Below, in pieces: positions 36,294-49,440 of a DNA stretch of 64,000 nt. The translations under genes were made by a program, and so were the position numbers. The notes under the pieces were generated by a model. It did no database searches and was not told where the DNA came from. It saw only the letters and a program-made list of their open reading frames with translations. This DNA is from Cyanoderma ruficeps (Eukaryota; Chordata; Aves; Passeriformes; Timaliidae). Each line of letters begins with the position of its first letter. Within the stretch, counting starts at the first letter, position 1. The stretch spans positions 1,252,137 to 1,316,136 of the forward strand of contig VZDJ01006028.1 of the NCBI GenBank assembly GCA_008694505.1, in the 5' to 3' direction.

Positions 36294-39200
36294 ATAAATC
36301 AGTCATTCTGGTTAAAACTGCTCTTTGAAAATGGGAAGGTTAGCAAGTATCTGTTTCTGTTCACTACTTTGATGAAAGCCATAAAGTGCAATCTGTAACC
36401 AGGAAATAGATTTCATTTTTTGGAGTGACTGAAGACCTTGATTGTTTGTAAAAATCATGAAATTAAGCTACACTGAATTCTAAAAGGTCTGTCATGTTCT
36501 GAAGAGCATTCAGAAATAGTGTAAGCTTTTACAAGCTTGGTTTTATTTGTATTTTTTGTTTGTTTTAAAAGGTCCAAACATAATTACTTTGGTGTTATTT
36601 TGTAATATAATGAGTTAAATATTGAAACTGTAATCATTAGGATAATCTGTATGCTGGCCAAGCTTGTGTTGCAGCCTCCTGAAGAGCTGACACTTTGAGT
36701 GTTTGAAATTCTTGGTGTCAGTCATCTGTTCAGCAAAGAATGCCACTGCATGACTGACAGTTCTCATATCAGCACGGGATTGACCATGCAGCTCTTTAAA
36801 CATGTTGTGACAGAAACAATCTGAGCCAGCTTCAGTGGGGTTAACACGTTAAATTACTGATGTCAAGCCTCAACAATGCCTACTGAAGAAAATATAATGC
36901 TCTTGTATGGCCCTCATTTTGAGGGAGAAAATAAAAGAATATGTCTTTGCTCCTGCTATTCTCATGGTGATAAGCAATTAGAAATTTGTGAATATGGAAT
37001 CGAGAGAAGGATCTTCTTTATCTAAGAAGCATAAACTGCAATATTAAAATATACTGGTGCTTCACTAAGTGAGTGAAACACTTAAATTTTATCAATATTA
37101 AGTGCTATTGATGTAAAACTTTCTAAAGAGGGGCGGTGCACTAATTTAGACCTCTTGCTATTAAACAGACATGCTGGCTTTGTGATTGGATTTGTAGAGA
37201 GTCAGTGTCTTGGCAGTAAAGAACAGGCTGCAGCATTAAACTGAAGGTAAAAATGCTTTCAAGAGAGACTCAAGAGAGACTCATACACCTGTGAGACAAG
37301 AACTGAGAATACAGGTGTAAAATCAGTGAAACTTGTGAATTTCTCCAAGTGTTAGTGATATCTCACCCAAATAAATTTCCTTAGGGGTAAAAAAAAAAAA
37401 AAAAAAAAGTGAGGGAATGGAGACCCTAGTCCCAAACAAATCAGTGCAAAAGAGTTTGACTAATTTGCAATCCAAAGCAAGTCGTGTGGTTTTGGCATTC
37501 TTGGGGTGCAAAAGCCAAAGAAGGTGCCCTGAGATGAAAGTACAGCATTTGTCTGTGGAGATGTTGTGAAGTTTCTAAAAACACTTGCCTGAGATGGGCT
37601 TCCTTTTGATTAAAGCTAGATACTTTGGAGGAGTCATTGGTACAAATTAGGGTTTGGGTTGTGTTCTAGAAATATTTTTGGATCCTGAACTCCAGAGTAT
37701 GAGAAAATATGAACACCTCTATATGAAAATTAAGTCATATACTGTTGGGATACAGAGCTACAATAGCCCCCTGAGAAAGCATAGCATCTATTTAACATTT
37801 TTAAAGAGGATTGAGACAAATGAGTTCAGCTGGGATGCAGAATCTTCTCCTGAATGATGAAAAATTTTCTTTCTAAAATGTGATCAAGACTTGCTCTTTT
37901 ATTTGAAATGGAAGTGACTTCACCTGTATTGTTCTACTATCCTAAATACAATATTTAGTGCAATTCACTCCTTGGTATGTGTGTCTGAACCTGTTTGGAC
38001 TGTTCTTCTCAATTAGCTGTTAGCCATCTCTGCTGTGTCTGAACCTGAGTTGATCCTGCCTTAAAGATTAATTTAAAACCAACCAAAAAGTGTAGAGGAG
38101 ACTGTAAAAGCAGGTAAGCTTTAGAGCCATGCTTCTGGTGCTCTCTCTTTTCTTCCTGTACTACTTCTGTATTGGCTTCTGCCGTGTGACAATGATTTGG
38201 CAGGAATTGCTGCAATTATCTTTATCCCAATAAAGGTTAAATTACTAAGGCAGTAAAACTGAATTCATTCCAGCTCATAAGGGGATTTGGCTTCCTGGAA
38301 GAGCCTTTCTTTGGATAAGTGAAATTTTGTAGTTTTGGAATTTTTCTTTTCAAGTCTTTTATTAAGAAAATAAAGTAAAATACACATTTTGTTGGTAGCC
38401 CAGTTACACTATGATGTTGTTAGAGCAGTCTTGTCAGCCTGTCCAAAGACATAAGTATAGAAACAGCTGGTTTCTGCATTAGGTGGGTCAAGTAAAGGAA
38501 AAAGATTACCGGCTGCTTATGTGTGGCAATTGCATAAGTATATGGAAGTGTGACTTTAATAGCTTTAATACAACTTTGAAATCAATCACAGAAGTAACTA
38601 GGGAATTTTATCTCCAGGAAAGAAGCTTTTTCATGAGGTTTTTTTTTTTTTCCTGATGGTTGGCAGTGCTGTCTTAATCCTGTTCCAAAGCAGCCAGCAA
38701 ACTATAATGCTCAATCCAATCAATGTTCTTTCTCATGATACAGTAGCATAGTAATAACACCTGTGTCTGATGTAAAACTGTGCCATGAAACAAGCAGTAA
38801 TCCTTTGCAGAGCAGTCCTGGTTTTGCTAAAGGTTTGTGCTAAGAATTGTTGCAGGAGAACCTCCAGACTATCTCTGTAGGTACATTCCTGTTTTCAGCC
38901 AGGTTCGGTGCTAACAATAGAAGTAAGAGTCTGAACTTATCCTTCTCTGCTTGAGAGTATTATAAACTGCAGGTGTAATTGCAGAGAAGAAAAGGGAGTT
39001 GTAGCTGCAAGCTGGTGCTTCTAAGAAAAGGATGCTTTCATTTCAAGCAAAATTCACATTGTACAAGTAGCAGGGTTATACCGTGAACTTCAGAAACTGC
39101 ATTGGTAAGGAAAAGAGTTTTTTAAATTTTGATTTAATGACTAAATAGTAAGTTTTACACTGCTTGCATGTTCATAAAATGTACATTTGAACCGCCTATA

Positions 39201-39909
39201 GTACCAGAATTTTCAATCTTTCCCTGTATAAATGCAATGTAAAGGAAATCATCATGTAGCAGATTTGTTAGAAATAAAAGCAGGTATTTAAAATGAAGTA
39301 TTTAATTAAGCCAAGGCAATTGTCATTCATTCTTTATGCATTTCCTGCTGCTAGTGTTGGGGGAATAATGTGAATATATGGGTATAAAAGACTTTTCTAA
39401 AAGCCTGAGTGAGATTTCAACTGTGAAAGGATCTTATTTATTAAAAATTCCTTAATTGTACCTATGACTGTTGTTGCAACTAGCCCTCTAGTAACCCCAG
39501 CAGCATGTAATTTAGCTAGACACCTTGTAAAATCTGATTGCCCTTTCCAAAAGTATGTGTAATTACACATAGACTTCTTTTTTTGATCATAGCCTGTTCC
39601 TTCCATGTAATTACTCAGGGCCAAGCCTCAGTTTTGGTTTTTTTTCCTTAGTGAGAGAGATTTTTTAGTATTTGTCTATTTGTTCCTGGCTTTACTGAAA
39701 TTAAGTTAGGGATGTTTAAGGTGATTCTCTGAGGAATCAAAAGCAGGGTAATACCATGCACTGATCAGAAATGGCATGACAAGAAATCTGCTTTGTTATA
39801 TTGTGTCATGGGGAAATTTATTGACCAGAAAACCCCCCATGTACCTCTGCTCGGGCCAGCTCCATTTCTCTGGTTGGCAGAGTTAGAGCTCACTTCATAC
39901 ACGACACCT
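36294..39909. other. AT-rich intronic sequence
   Basis: Contains an A20 homopolymer (37389-37408) and a CAAGAGAGACT tandem duplication (about 37259-37280). Nothing else is recognised. Confidence 0.5.
37389..37408 (+). repeat. A20 homopolymer
   Basis: Twenty uninterrupted A. The sequence upstream does not look like a retrocopy, so this is probably simple sequence and not a retroposon tail. Confidence 0.85.
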
Positions 39910-40445
39910 TGCTATGGTTTAGTCCCAGCAAGCAACTGAGCCCACACAGCCACTCGCTGGTTTGCTCACCCCAGTGGGATGGAGAGAGAGTCATGGGCTG
40001 AGACAATGACAGTTTAATAAGTAAAGCAAAGGTGCATACACAAACAAAGCAAAATAAGGAATTCATTCACCACTTCCCATGTTCAGGCCTTCTCCACAAA
40101 AGCCGGGCTCGTATGTGCAATGCTGACTTGGGAAAACAAAAGCCATCACTCTGAAGATCCCCTGCCTCTTCCTTCCTCTCCTCTCCTTATATGATGAACA
40201 TGATGCCATATGGTGTGGAATATCTCTGGGGTCAGCTGGGCCAGCTGTCCTGGCTGTGTCCCCTCCCAGCAGCCTGCTTGCAGTAGTGTGAGAAGCAGAG
40301 AAGGCCTTGACTCTGTGCAAGCACTGCTCAGCAACAGCTAAAACATCTCTGAGATATCAACACTATTTTCATCACAAATCCACAACATACCAGCTACTAT
40401 GAAGAAAAAAAAAACAGCTTTATGCAAGTCAAAACCTCAAGCACA
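39910..40445 (-). mobile_element. Solo LTR, second copy of the 8955-9506 family
   Basis: The left end TGCTATGGTTTAGTCCCAGC is the complement of the usual avian ERVL LTR 3' end (GGTTAAACCA-CA). The right end carries CCAGCTACTATGAAGAAAA and a degraded CAGCC-AAACC-CA terminus. It shares GTTTAATAAGTAAAGCAAAGG, GAATTCATTCACC, ACTTGGGAAAACAAAAGCC and CCATATGGTGTGGAATATC blocks with the copy at 8955. A possible 5-bp target duplication CACCT (39905-39909 and 40447-40451) is one base out of register on the right. No internal region is adjacent. Confidence 0.8.
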
Positions 40446-40451
40446 CCACCT

Positions 40452-43425
40452 AAAGTTCCCATTCATTTCAATGGTAGCACGTTCTCAGTAAAAAATCATG
40501 TACAATTTTTTTTTCCTAATCGTGCCTTTAATTAACTTATTTTGAAGTTATTGAAAGTATTATTTTGAAGTGAATGTATGCCTGTGGGGATGCTCCTTAG
40601 GGAGTTTGTTTTTTCTACAAGAGTTTCTTATTTTACTTTAAATCTTGCAGTACATCAGTTTTTAAAATTGGAAATAGCTTTTTAACTCTAATTATAATCT
40701 GCTGAACAGTTAGATCAAATCCTGGCTAGATGATGTGGCTTGTGCTCTATCTGTATAATGTTGGCCTTGTTAACATCCTTTTATTTTGCTAATTTATACC
40801 TCTGCATGCCTCGGAAGTTCCTTAATCATCTCTTTTAGATTGTAAGAACTACAATGAAACTTTTTTGTTTTTCATAGCTTAATTAGATGCTCTGTTAGTA
40901 TGCAAAGGGAACTTCTCTGTAGATGGTAGAGATGTCATGTAATGATGCTGCAAATTGAATTAAAAACCCTGAATTAAATCTTTCTCCCCATTGAAGGCAG
41001 TGGGATATTTGCCTTTGGAGTATTACATAGCAACATGAAGATATTTAAGAAATTATAGTATAAATACTTGGAGGGAACCAGCAACCTTTAATAAAAAGTT
41101 GTAAGTGTAGGGGAGGGAGTCTTCATTGGGACTTATTTCTTCCTCCCAACCATCTCTTGTAAAGTTTTGATTCTGTGTAGGTATTTGCTTTCATCCTATC
41201 TGATCTTGATACCACTTAGTAAAAGAAAACATCTTTCTAATAGAGTACAGAAATTATATTATAACATATAATTTAAATAGTATATTTATTTATAACATAG
41301 AGTACTTACAATAAAGAAATGCACAATTCAAGCTTACTCTGGTATCCAATTAAATTTTGTATCTATTACTCTTTCTAGCATAGAAGTACATATTTTTCTA
41401 TTCTACCAATTTGACTTGAATTTATGTATATGTTTTTTTCTTTTCTATCAATTTGACTTGAATTTATGAATTCTAAAAAACTATTCCCAAGAAAGGTTAC
41501 CTTTAGAAAAAAAAGTCATGGTAGTAATGGTATTAAAATGCTCTCTAAATAATAAAGGCGCCAAAAAGTTGCATCAGCAGCAGCCTGAAGAAATGTCCAC
41601 CCTGAGGTAGATAAATAACCTCCTTTCCAAATCCTCATAGACATGGGAAATAAGGAATTTAATTATTTTCTGATGCATCCTTTCAGTATTTTGTTTTATT
41701 TAGGATTGAGAAGCATGGAAACCAATGGCTTGTACTAGTTCCCAACATTTTAGGAGGAATACAAAATGATTGCTGATGAATTTTATTTATCCAGACTGTT
41801 TGCTAAGAAAGAAAATAGCCATAAATTATATCTGTCAGTCTGCAGTGAGTATCCATCTCTAAAATGATGCTATTCTGCTGTATCAGAATCCCTACCAGAT
41901 TTTTTTTTACTTTAAACACCTTCAGCATCTTTCCTTAAGAATAACGAGATTACACTTCATTTATACTTATTGGTACTAGCTTCCATGAGAATTGTGTTTT
42001 GCATCCATAGATGGCTTTTTAAAATCGATTGTTAGCAGTAATACACTGCAAGCTGTGCTGCACTTCTTTCTGCATTCCAGGAAAAAACAGCTCCTTTTTA
42101 AAACATTGTAAGATTTTGGACTAGAAACTCAGCAGCTGTAGTTCATATTCCTCATGAACTGCAGGGGTCATTGTTCAGAATGGCAGTTATAGGTGTTTAA
42201 CTTTCAAGTATATACAAAAAAAACAGATTCTTGAAAAAAAATCTCAGATGAAAAGAGATGTCTATTTACTTGAGCATGGATTTGGAAGTATGAGAATTGC
42301 CTGATAGTTTTCTTCCAATCTTCCTCTACCTTTGATGCTTCCATCTACCTGAGCCAAAACCTATCTTTAAGTAAATGAGGGTATTTGATACACAGAATGT
42401 GAATTCCTTTTGGAGGAAAAAATGCTGAAATGCTGAAGCTTCCATTTGCTCTTCTTGCTCCCTTGTTTTGTTTGTTTGTGGTTTTTTTTTAGTTTTTTTT
42501 TCATTTTACTTTTGAAGAAATCAACACCTGGGAATGGGAAAGAGGAAATAAAATTACACCAAAAATTGAAATGGAGAAATGGTATTTTATTGCTGAATTG
42601 AGCGTGGGGAAAATAATTTATCAATCCCTTCCCATCCACTGCAGATGCATCTGATGGAAAGATTTGATAAGAAGGTGCAAGTACCTTCACAGTGGAGAAA
42701 AACAGAAAAAATATTACACTAGCAGAACCTCAGCAAGAAAGAGTAGCTGTGGAATATAACTAAAATTGCAAGTAAAAAATTAGATACACATTTTGACTAA
42801 AAGTACGGGAGTAAAATGGCAGTGGTTTATGCCTCATAAGATGTCTGTCCATTTCTGTGAGCTATGTTTTACTATACAAATCACTGGGTTCAAATAGAGT
42901 AACTACATAAGACTTGATACTTTATTACAGGAGATTTAAAGGTCACCTAAGATATTTGCTCTAAAACAACTCTACCTCTCCTAATTTCCCGTTGTAATCA
43001 TACCTTTTATTTTTTTTTAGCGTTTAAAAGTCTTGTAAGTGGTACATAAATTGAACGTATAAAATCCTGATAAAATCTCCTGACAAGATCTAGAAGTACT
43101 CAAAAGAGCTAAAAATTTTCAGAAGTAAATATGATAACTGAGAAAAAGTGGGGGGGTGGGAGTTTTTTGTTTGTTTTGTGGTATTCTCTGTGTCTTATCC
43201 AGTGTGTCAATCCCATCCCTCCCCTTGTGAATGTGGGCTCCAGGTTGCAAATATCACAAAGGAATATTAGAATTTCTTCTAAGCTCATCTGAAAATGTCA
43301 TCAGTGACTGTGTATATGCATGAGTCGTTACGTGGAGAGACGATGGTAGTTTATAGACACAAGACTACATTGAAATAATGTATAATGTTCGCAATCAGCT
43401 ACAACTCACTGGAATGCTTCGACTT
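40452..43425. other. AT-rich intronic sequence with a 42-bp period duplication
   Basis: Apart from the duplication at 41401-41468 nothing is recognised. The 41240-41310 part is extremely AT-rich. Confidence 0.5.
41401..41468 (+). repeat. 26-bp direct repeat, period 42
   Basis: TTCTACCAATTTGACTTGAA plus TTTATG (41401-41426) recurs with one change at 41443-41468. A T-rich spacer separates the copies, and a T-rich run precedes both, so this is a tandem duplication of about 42 bases. Confidence 0.85.
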
Positions 43426-43431
43426 AGTTTT
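43426..43431. repeat. Target-site duplication, left copy (AGTTTT)
   Basis: Six bases directly before the LTR start TGTAGGGG, identical to 44012-44017. Confidence 0.8.
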
Positions 43432-44011
43432 TGTAGGGGAAGGGAATACAGATGACCTCGTCCCTGATAAGTAGCATCTGTGTTAATTACCCAATACTCC
43501 TGATGAGTCACAGCTATCCAATAAATATATATCTTTATGTCAAATAAAGATAAATGTGATAAAAAGGAGTAGGTTAGCTGGTGAGAGGGGAGTCATCATG
43601 GAGGATTATGAATGTGAGGATCATGAAGGAGGACGAACCTTGAGGAAGAGAGAATGAGAGGATCATGAAGAAGGATCCTGGGGAGAGAGAATCACTGCTG
43701 TGAGGTCAGTCTGGGTCTGCAGTTACAGCCTGTTGCTGGAACCTGCAGCCATAATCTGGCTGGGTAAAAGCCTGCAGTCAGAGTCTGCAAACTAATACAT
43801 GCAGTCGGACTTCAGCAGGAAATAACCAGCAGTCAGAGGCTGCAAGGGAAACCTGCAGTAGGAGCTTGCTGCAGCCAGAGTCAGTGAATAGATGGAGTCA
43901 GGATGACTGAGCTTTAAAGAGGGATAAACCAGGACCCTTTTCATGCTGTGATAAACAAGAAATCTGTGTCTCAGCTCATTTCTACCCTCTAACAAGAGGG
44001 CTCCTGCAACA
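43432..44011 (+). mobile_element. Solo LTR with perfect 6-bp target duplication (ERVK/alpharetrovirus-like)
   Basis: The element starts TGTAGGGGAAGG and ends CTCCTGCAACA. It is flanked by the identical 6-mer AGTTTT at 43426-43431 and 44012-44017, as expected for alpha/beta-type retroviral integrase. Length is 580 bases. Within it are an AP-1 type TGAGTCA at about 43504-43510, an AATAAATATATA segment usable as TATA or poly(A) signal (43520), and AATAAA at 43543. There is a duplicated GAGGATCATGAAG block (43616 and 43658). A run of degenerate 20-bp units built on CTGCAGTCAGAGTCTGCAA spans about 43718-43890. No retroviral genes flank it, so it is a solo LTR. Orientation is inferred from the poly(A)-like signals. 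Confidence 0.82.
43718..43890 (+). repeat. Degenerate ~20-bp tandem units inside the LTR
   Basis: About seven imperfect units share CTGCAG followed by TCAGAGTCTG- or CAGCC-like sequence, for example CCTGCAGCCATAATCTG, CCTGCAGTCAGAGTCTGCAA, CAGCAGTCAGAGGCTGCAA and CCTGCAGTAGGAGCTTG. They lie in the downstream part of the 43432-44011 LTR. Confidence 0.7.
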
Positions 44012-44017
44012 AGTTTT
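44012..44017. repeat. Target-site duplication, right copy (AGTTTT)
   Basis: Six bases directly after the LTR end GCAACA, identical to 43426-43431. Confidence 0.8.
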
Positions 44018-44494
44018 CAGGTTTATTATAGTGTCTTAATGTTGGCTATGACACATATAATCTTGCACTGTGCCACCTTTCTTTCTTTAATGTTGGGCTC
44101 AAGTAGATTGCAGAGATGTCATCTCTTGCTGCTGTGATACCCTTTATTGGTGTTGAGTTTCTTCCCTCTTCTTGATCATTTAAACATGATCTCACTATTT
44201 TCAATCCAAACCCACTTTCCTACAGGGCACATCACATTACTTTCTTAGCACAGTGCAATGAACAGGATTAAGAAGAAGTAATCTTCTTTGTGCTGAGGAA
44301 TTTGGACAATTAGTAGCCAAAAAAAGACAAAGGTGAAGGAAAGACAGGGAAAAAATTAAGTACCTTATAAGCAGTGTAGCACTGCTTGGAGGCATGAAAG
44401 TGGGAGGTAAAGTGGGATTGAATGATTGGCTCTTTCTCAGTCCCTAACACTGTAAGCAAAGGATTTGCTAACTCCAGTGTTTTGCCTGGACTAA

Positions 44495-44969
44495 TGTCCT
44501 GATTTCAGCCAATGACAGTGCTAGGTTTTCACAGTGGCTGTGAGGGGACAGAGCCTGGAGCTGCGTGGACATGGCTAAGAACCTTATTTTATTCAAAACC
44601 ATTGGGTGTCATTGCCGGGGGTGGGGAGAAAAGGACACTCTCTCTTCTGCAAAGGGTGTTCCTTATGATGGAGTAAGAATGGCAGACATGGGAGTGGTCA
44701 GACTAGGGTGCCACTGGCTGTGGGTCTGGTCAGGTAGGGCTGGGTGAGCAATTTGCATGTGAATCACTCTTTTTTTGTACTCTTTTGTTATTGGTATTGT
44801 TTCACTTACTGTTCCTTTTCTTATCTCATTGCTGTTTCCATTGCATTGTTCTCCTCTCAACCTATCATCTTTGTCATATATGTCTCCAGTTCTCCTCCTC
44901 AGACACATTTTGGAGGGATGGGGAGGAGAGGGGCACTGAATTGGAGAGTAGGATTTCTAAACCACATCA
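44495..44969 (+). mobile_element. Degraded ERVL-like LTR (+ strand)
   Basis: It starts TGTCCTGATTTCAGCC, very close to the TGTCCTGGTTTCGGCT start of the common avian ERVL LTR. It then has a GAGCAATTTGCATGTGAATCACT block, the T-rich CTCTTTTGTTATTG...CCTTTTCTTATCTCA run, TCTCCTCCTCAGACAC and GGATGGGGAGGAG. It ends TTTCTAAACCACATCA, matching the GGTTAAACCACGACA terminus. The upstream half appears shortened. No target duplication is visible (left flank ACTAA, right flank CATGG). It is diverged and inactive. Confidence 0.68.
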
Positions 44970-47900
44970 CATGGGGGGGAAATGCTAATACTATGAAAGT
45001 TGTAGCTCCTAGCTCTCAAACTTCATGAGCATGTGGCTGTAGGTGAGACCTCTTGTGCCTTAGACCCTTATTCTCCCCTAATTCTAATGGAACACAGTAT
45101 ATAAGAAAAATGTTTCTGGGTTATTAAATTTCAACACAAATCTTTAAAATGCGCCTACAAAAAGCCCTACAGATTTGTGCCAAAGTTAAATAGTTATCTT
45201 TATGGGGACTATCATGAGTCTTCAGGTTTTTTGCTTCACTTCTACTTTTTGTCTATATGATTTCTTGTTTACTTAAATTAAAAGGTATGAGGTCTTGGAA
45301 GAAATGAGGTATCAAAGAAACATTTTGCAATTAAAATCTGTAAATAATGTTCAGTAGGACAGGATATTGTCCACGTTTTCCATCCATGTAATATTGTCTC
45401 TGGCCTTGTACACCGCAAAAGCTCATATGTCTTAGTCCCCCAACCGCAAGGCAATCAGCCTGGTATGAAGGGCAAGGAATGACAAAGTATCTTTTATACA
45501 GCTCTGCCCTGCTTGGAGCTGTAAAACTGATAGGTAAATGAGCTTTCCTCCTGTGAATACTTAAGTCATCAAATGCATTTTAAACTTTACGGTATATGTT
45601 AAAACTGTAAAGTTACTTTATGTAGTGCTAGAAGAAATCCTGAGGTTCCTATGTTATTTAATACCACATAAAACACGGGAAGAGGTAAGATAACAATTCT
45701 ACATTTTGTAAAGAGTAAACATGATGTACCAAGTTTCTGTTTTGAGAAAAGTCAGCTCAGGGAGTTCCTATGCAGTTTATATTCAAAAAAAGGATGTGCA
45801 CAAAAATTTATTTTTTATCTCTGTAGTGTGACTATATGCCCAGCTTATGATGAGATCTGCAAACAATGAATCTGTGCATTGGTTACTTTAAAAGAAAAAG
45901 ACGTTCTGATTTACTTGTAAAAGCCATCCAAGTTTTACTGAGCTCTCTCTTACAGCTGTTCAGGTGACTCTTACTTTCTTTACTATTAATTCAGCGTTGT
46001 ACTTAAGAGGAACAGTCCTTCTGTTTGACAGCTGAGATTTTATTTTTACAGAATTAGTCTTATCCTCTGAAATAATAGAAGTTGATTCCACTTGCTGAAA
46101 GTGATATATCAAATTATCTGTTTGGACACATCCTCTACAACTGGTAGTCAAACTGACAGAGAAATATACTAAGAAATCCTAAAACCATGGTGGAATTAGA
46201 GGGAAAAAATAGCCGATTATTCTTGTTGTTAAGAAAATATTGGATTAAAGTATCACTTACATGCTAATAATTTTAATTACCATTAATGTACTTTTTCACT
46301 TGTTTCTATTGTTTGATAAACAACCATTTCCACACTTCATGTCCTTCTCATTGATATGTTGTTTCTGATTGGCACAATGTATATGTGTTTTTCAGAAATG
46401 GTCTAGTAACATCTCCTTACATATTTCCTTTTATAGTTTTCGGGGTTTTTTCTAATTGTCATCATTGTGTTATGTATAATTTTTATTTTCTCATTCAGTT
46501 TTTTTCTCATATTGATTTGATTATTTCTTGTGTGTCATGCTCCCCAAAGAAATTTGTGTGTGTGCTTATGGGGAAGTAAATTCACTTTTGCACATTGTCT
46601 ACCAGAAATGTCATGGTGGCAGCATTGCTGTACTTGTGGTGGTCAATGGGAATAAGCCAGGCACTTTTTGTGCAGCTATTTAACCAAGTAATCAAACTAT
46701 GTCAGAATTGAGGAGATTCATAACTTTTGGATAGAAGCCCTTTTGCAGGTCAGGATCTTGCTGAGCAAACTTTATGCCTGCTGTTTATATATGCCTTGCC
46801 TCCTTTATTCTAAAATGGTATTTTTCTCACTTTGATATCTTGAAAAATGTTAAATACTTTGTTATGATCTGATAGAATACATGGGAAATTCTGGAATTCC
46901 CAGAAACAATTCTGGGAAGTCTGGATTTTTTTGGTTCTTTGATGTTTTCCTTCTCCACATGCAGACCCATAGTCCAGGTGTGTGTGAGTTTCATACAGCA
47001 GTAGTTTAGGCTCTGTTAACCAAAGATTTTCTTTGGATTTATGTCTCATAACTTGTATCTTCTGACTTTTTCAGGTGTGAAAGCTATAGATTGAATTGCT
47101 GACAGTATTATGGTATTATTACATGAAAACCACTGCCCTGGCTGTAAGAAGCAACCTACCTCATCTTGAAAAAGCACAAGTGTTCCCAAGTTCTAGAAGT
47201 GAAATCAAGAGCAGCAAGGACAATCTGTGCTGCATGGCTGGCTGGGTCAGGGGTCTCACCAGCAAGAGCCTGGGGGAGGAGGACAGTGCTGATAGTTGTT
47301 TCCTGGGACAGGCCCAGCATTAGTATGGGTGGACAGAGTTGTGGGGTTGGGCACAGACCCACATCAAGACTGGGACATCAGGAGTGCTGACAGGAGCTCT
47401 CTGGAAAGCCCTGAGCCCCAGCATTCAGACCTTCTGGTGAGGGTGCTCTTGGAGTGACTAGACTGACACCTGAAACCTGTCACTTGCTGGGCAGTGTGCT
47501 GATGGGAAGGGTTGCAGACTTGTGGCCATGACTAAAGTTAGATGGTCTGAAGAATTTTAAATAATACTCTCTTGGTAAATGCCCAAACTCCATCACAACA
47601 GAGACTTTAAATTTCAGTAGTATTAAATCATCTTTATCTGGGGATGTGTGAGATCAGTCAGAAGAAAATACATTGACTGCACAACTCTACTCTGAACTAC
47701 ATTGACTGTAGGATAACCTTTATGACAAGCTTCTCTGTGCATTTCTATTTCATTTACATATGAGAATGCCAGGAGTTCTTTGCCCAAAAAGATTCTGTAA
47801 CTTTCATAAGGAGACATTTTTCACAAAGACCATAGATGATAGTAGTGTTTTGTTAAACCAAAATACTGAAAGAAGAATAATGTCTCCTTGATTGCTAACA

Positions 47901-49440
47901 ATCACTCATTCAACAATTACATTTTTTTACAATTTGCATTTGCTGGATTTAGATATTTAGATATCTGTATATTATTTGAATTTCTGATTGTGAATTCTTT
48001 GACTAAACACTTGTAATTACAGATAAGCATGAGTACAAGTATTGTACTCCATTGGTACTTATATGCTTCAAATAAAGGACAAACCCATAAGATTTCTAAA
48101 TCTCACTCACTGTTTCGAGAAAAAAAAAAGTTTAGTAATTGTGAGATATAAAAATTCAATATGTTTTATTTTCAAATAAGATGCACTTCCATGCTGCTTA
48201 ATTTTGCTGTAATTGCACATCTGAAATTGAAATTCTGGAATTTTCCTTCAGGTTTTAGTATGTCACATAAGACAAAGACAAATGTCTGTGCTGTTACCTA
48301 CTCTAGTCAGACACAATTTTTTAAACTCCTACCACATTGGTTATGTTCCGTAAGAATAGGGTTTCCAAAATACATTTAGCAAACTATTTTTTTTAGCTCT
48401 TAATGAAAGTATTTTGAGAAGAAATGCAATGTCTAGTAGTTCTTAAAACATTATTAGTATACCTGCATTGCTTCAGCATTCAGCATCAAAAATAAGTTCC
48501 AACAAACTCTAAACCTGATTTTCCAACTGTGAGAGACTGTGAAGATTTTTAATACCCAAAAATGCCACATACTGGACATACTGAAGGGGCACTTAATAAT
48601 TTGAAGTATTTTGTTGGTTTTATAGAAACTTCTTGTATTGTTGGGAGGTATTCCACAGCCAGCCTTGGAACCACATTAAAAATGTAGGTGAATGATGAAG
48701 GCACAGCGTGGGTGTCTCTTGAGATGTTACCTATCACCTTGACAAGCTCTTTGTAAATTGAAAACTGGTTTAGCAAAAAAGAGCGGCTGTGATTACTGAA
48801 TGAATATAAAGCTTTCACTTCTCTGTCATTTAACAGCTGGCAGATTACAGAGCTGGTTTTTGGGGAGAAACGTTAATAGGTTAGTATCAGGAGAGAGATA
48901 CATAAAATCACTTTCTCTCCCAGGGTTTCTGTGAAGCAAATTGATGTGCCAGGCTACACCTTAGAGGGGCAGTACCGGTGAGAACTGGTACCTTTCAGAC
49001 TACAGAAATCCATAAAATGCCCTAGATAGCTATTCAACAGGTAATATCTCCAGGCGACAGAGTGGTATGAAAGCCTTAGGGGGAAAAAAAAAAGCCTATT
49101 TGATCCATTTAAGTCTTTTGCATTTGTGTAGATATGATCTTTGCTATCAGTACAGTGTGGGTTTTATCCTTGCTTCCTTCTTTCATATCCTGTGGGGATA
49201 TATTTTTAGCTGTTTTTTAATTTTCTCTTGTTTGGATATTTAGTCAGGCAGGGATAGGCATATGTTGAAAGCAAACCCCGAAAGCTCCCTGGTTATGCAT
49301 GAGAAGGTTGCCCCATTCCATCAGAGATGGCAGCAAAGATAAATTTATGATTTGTCTCCTGCATAATCATTGTAAAGGGAAAGATGGTCGTAGTGCTTCT
49401 TTCTATTCACTGTGGGAGGTATCATGGAATTATTAATAAA

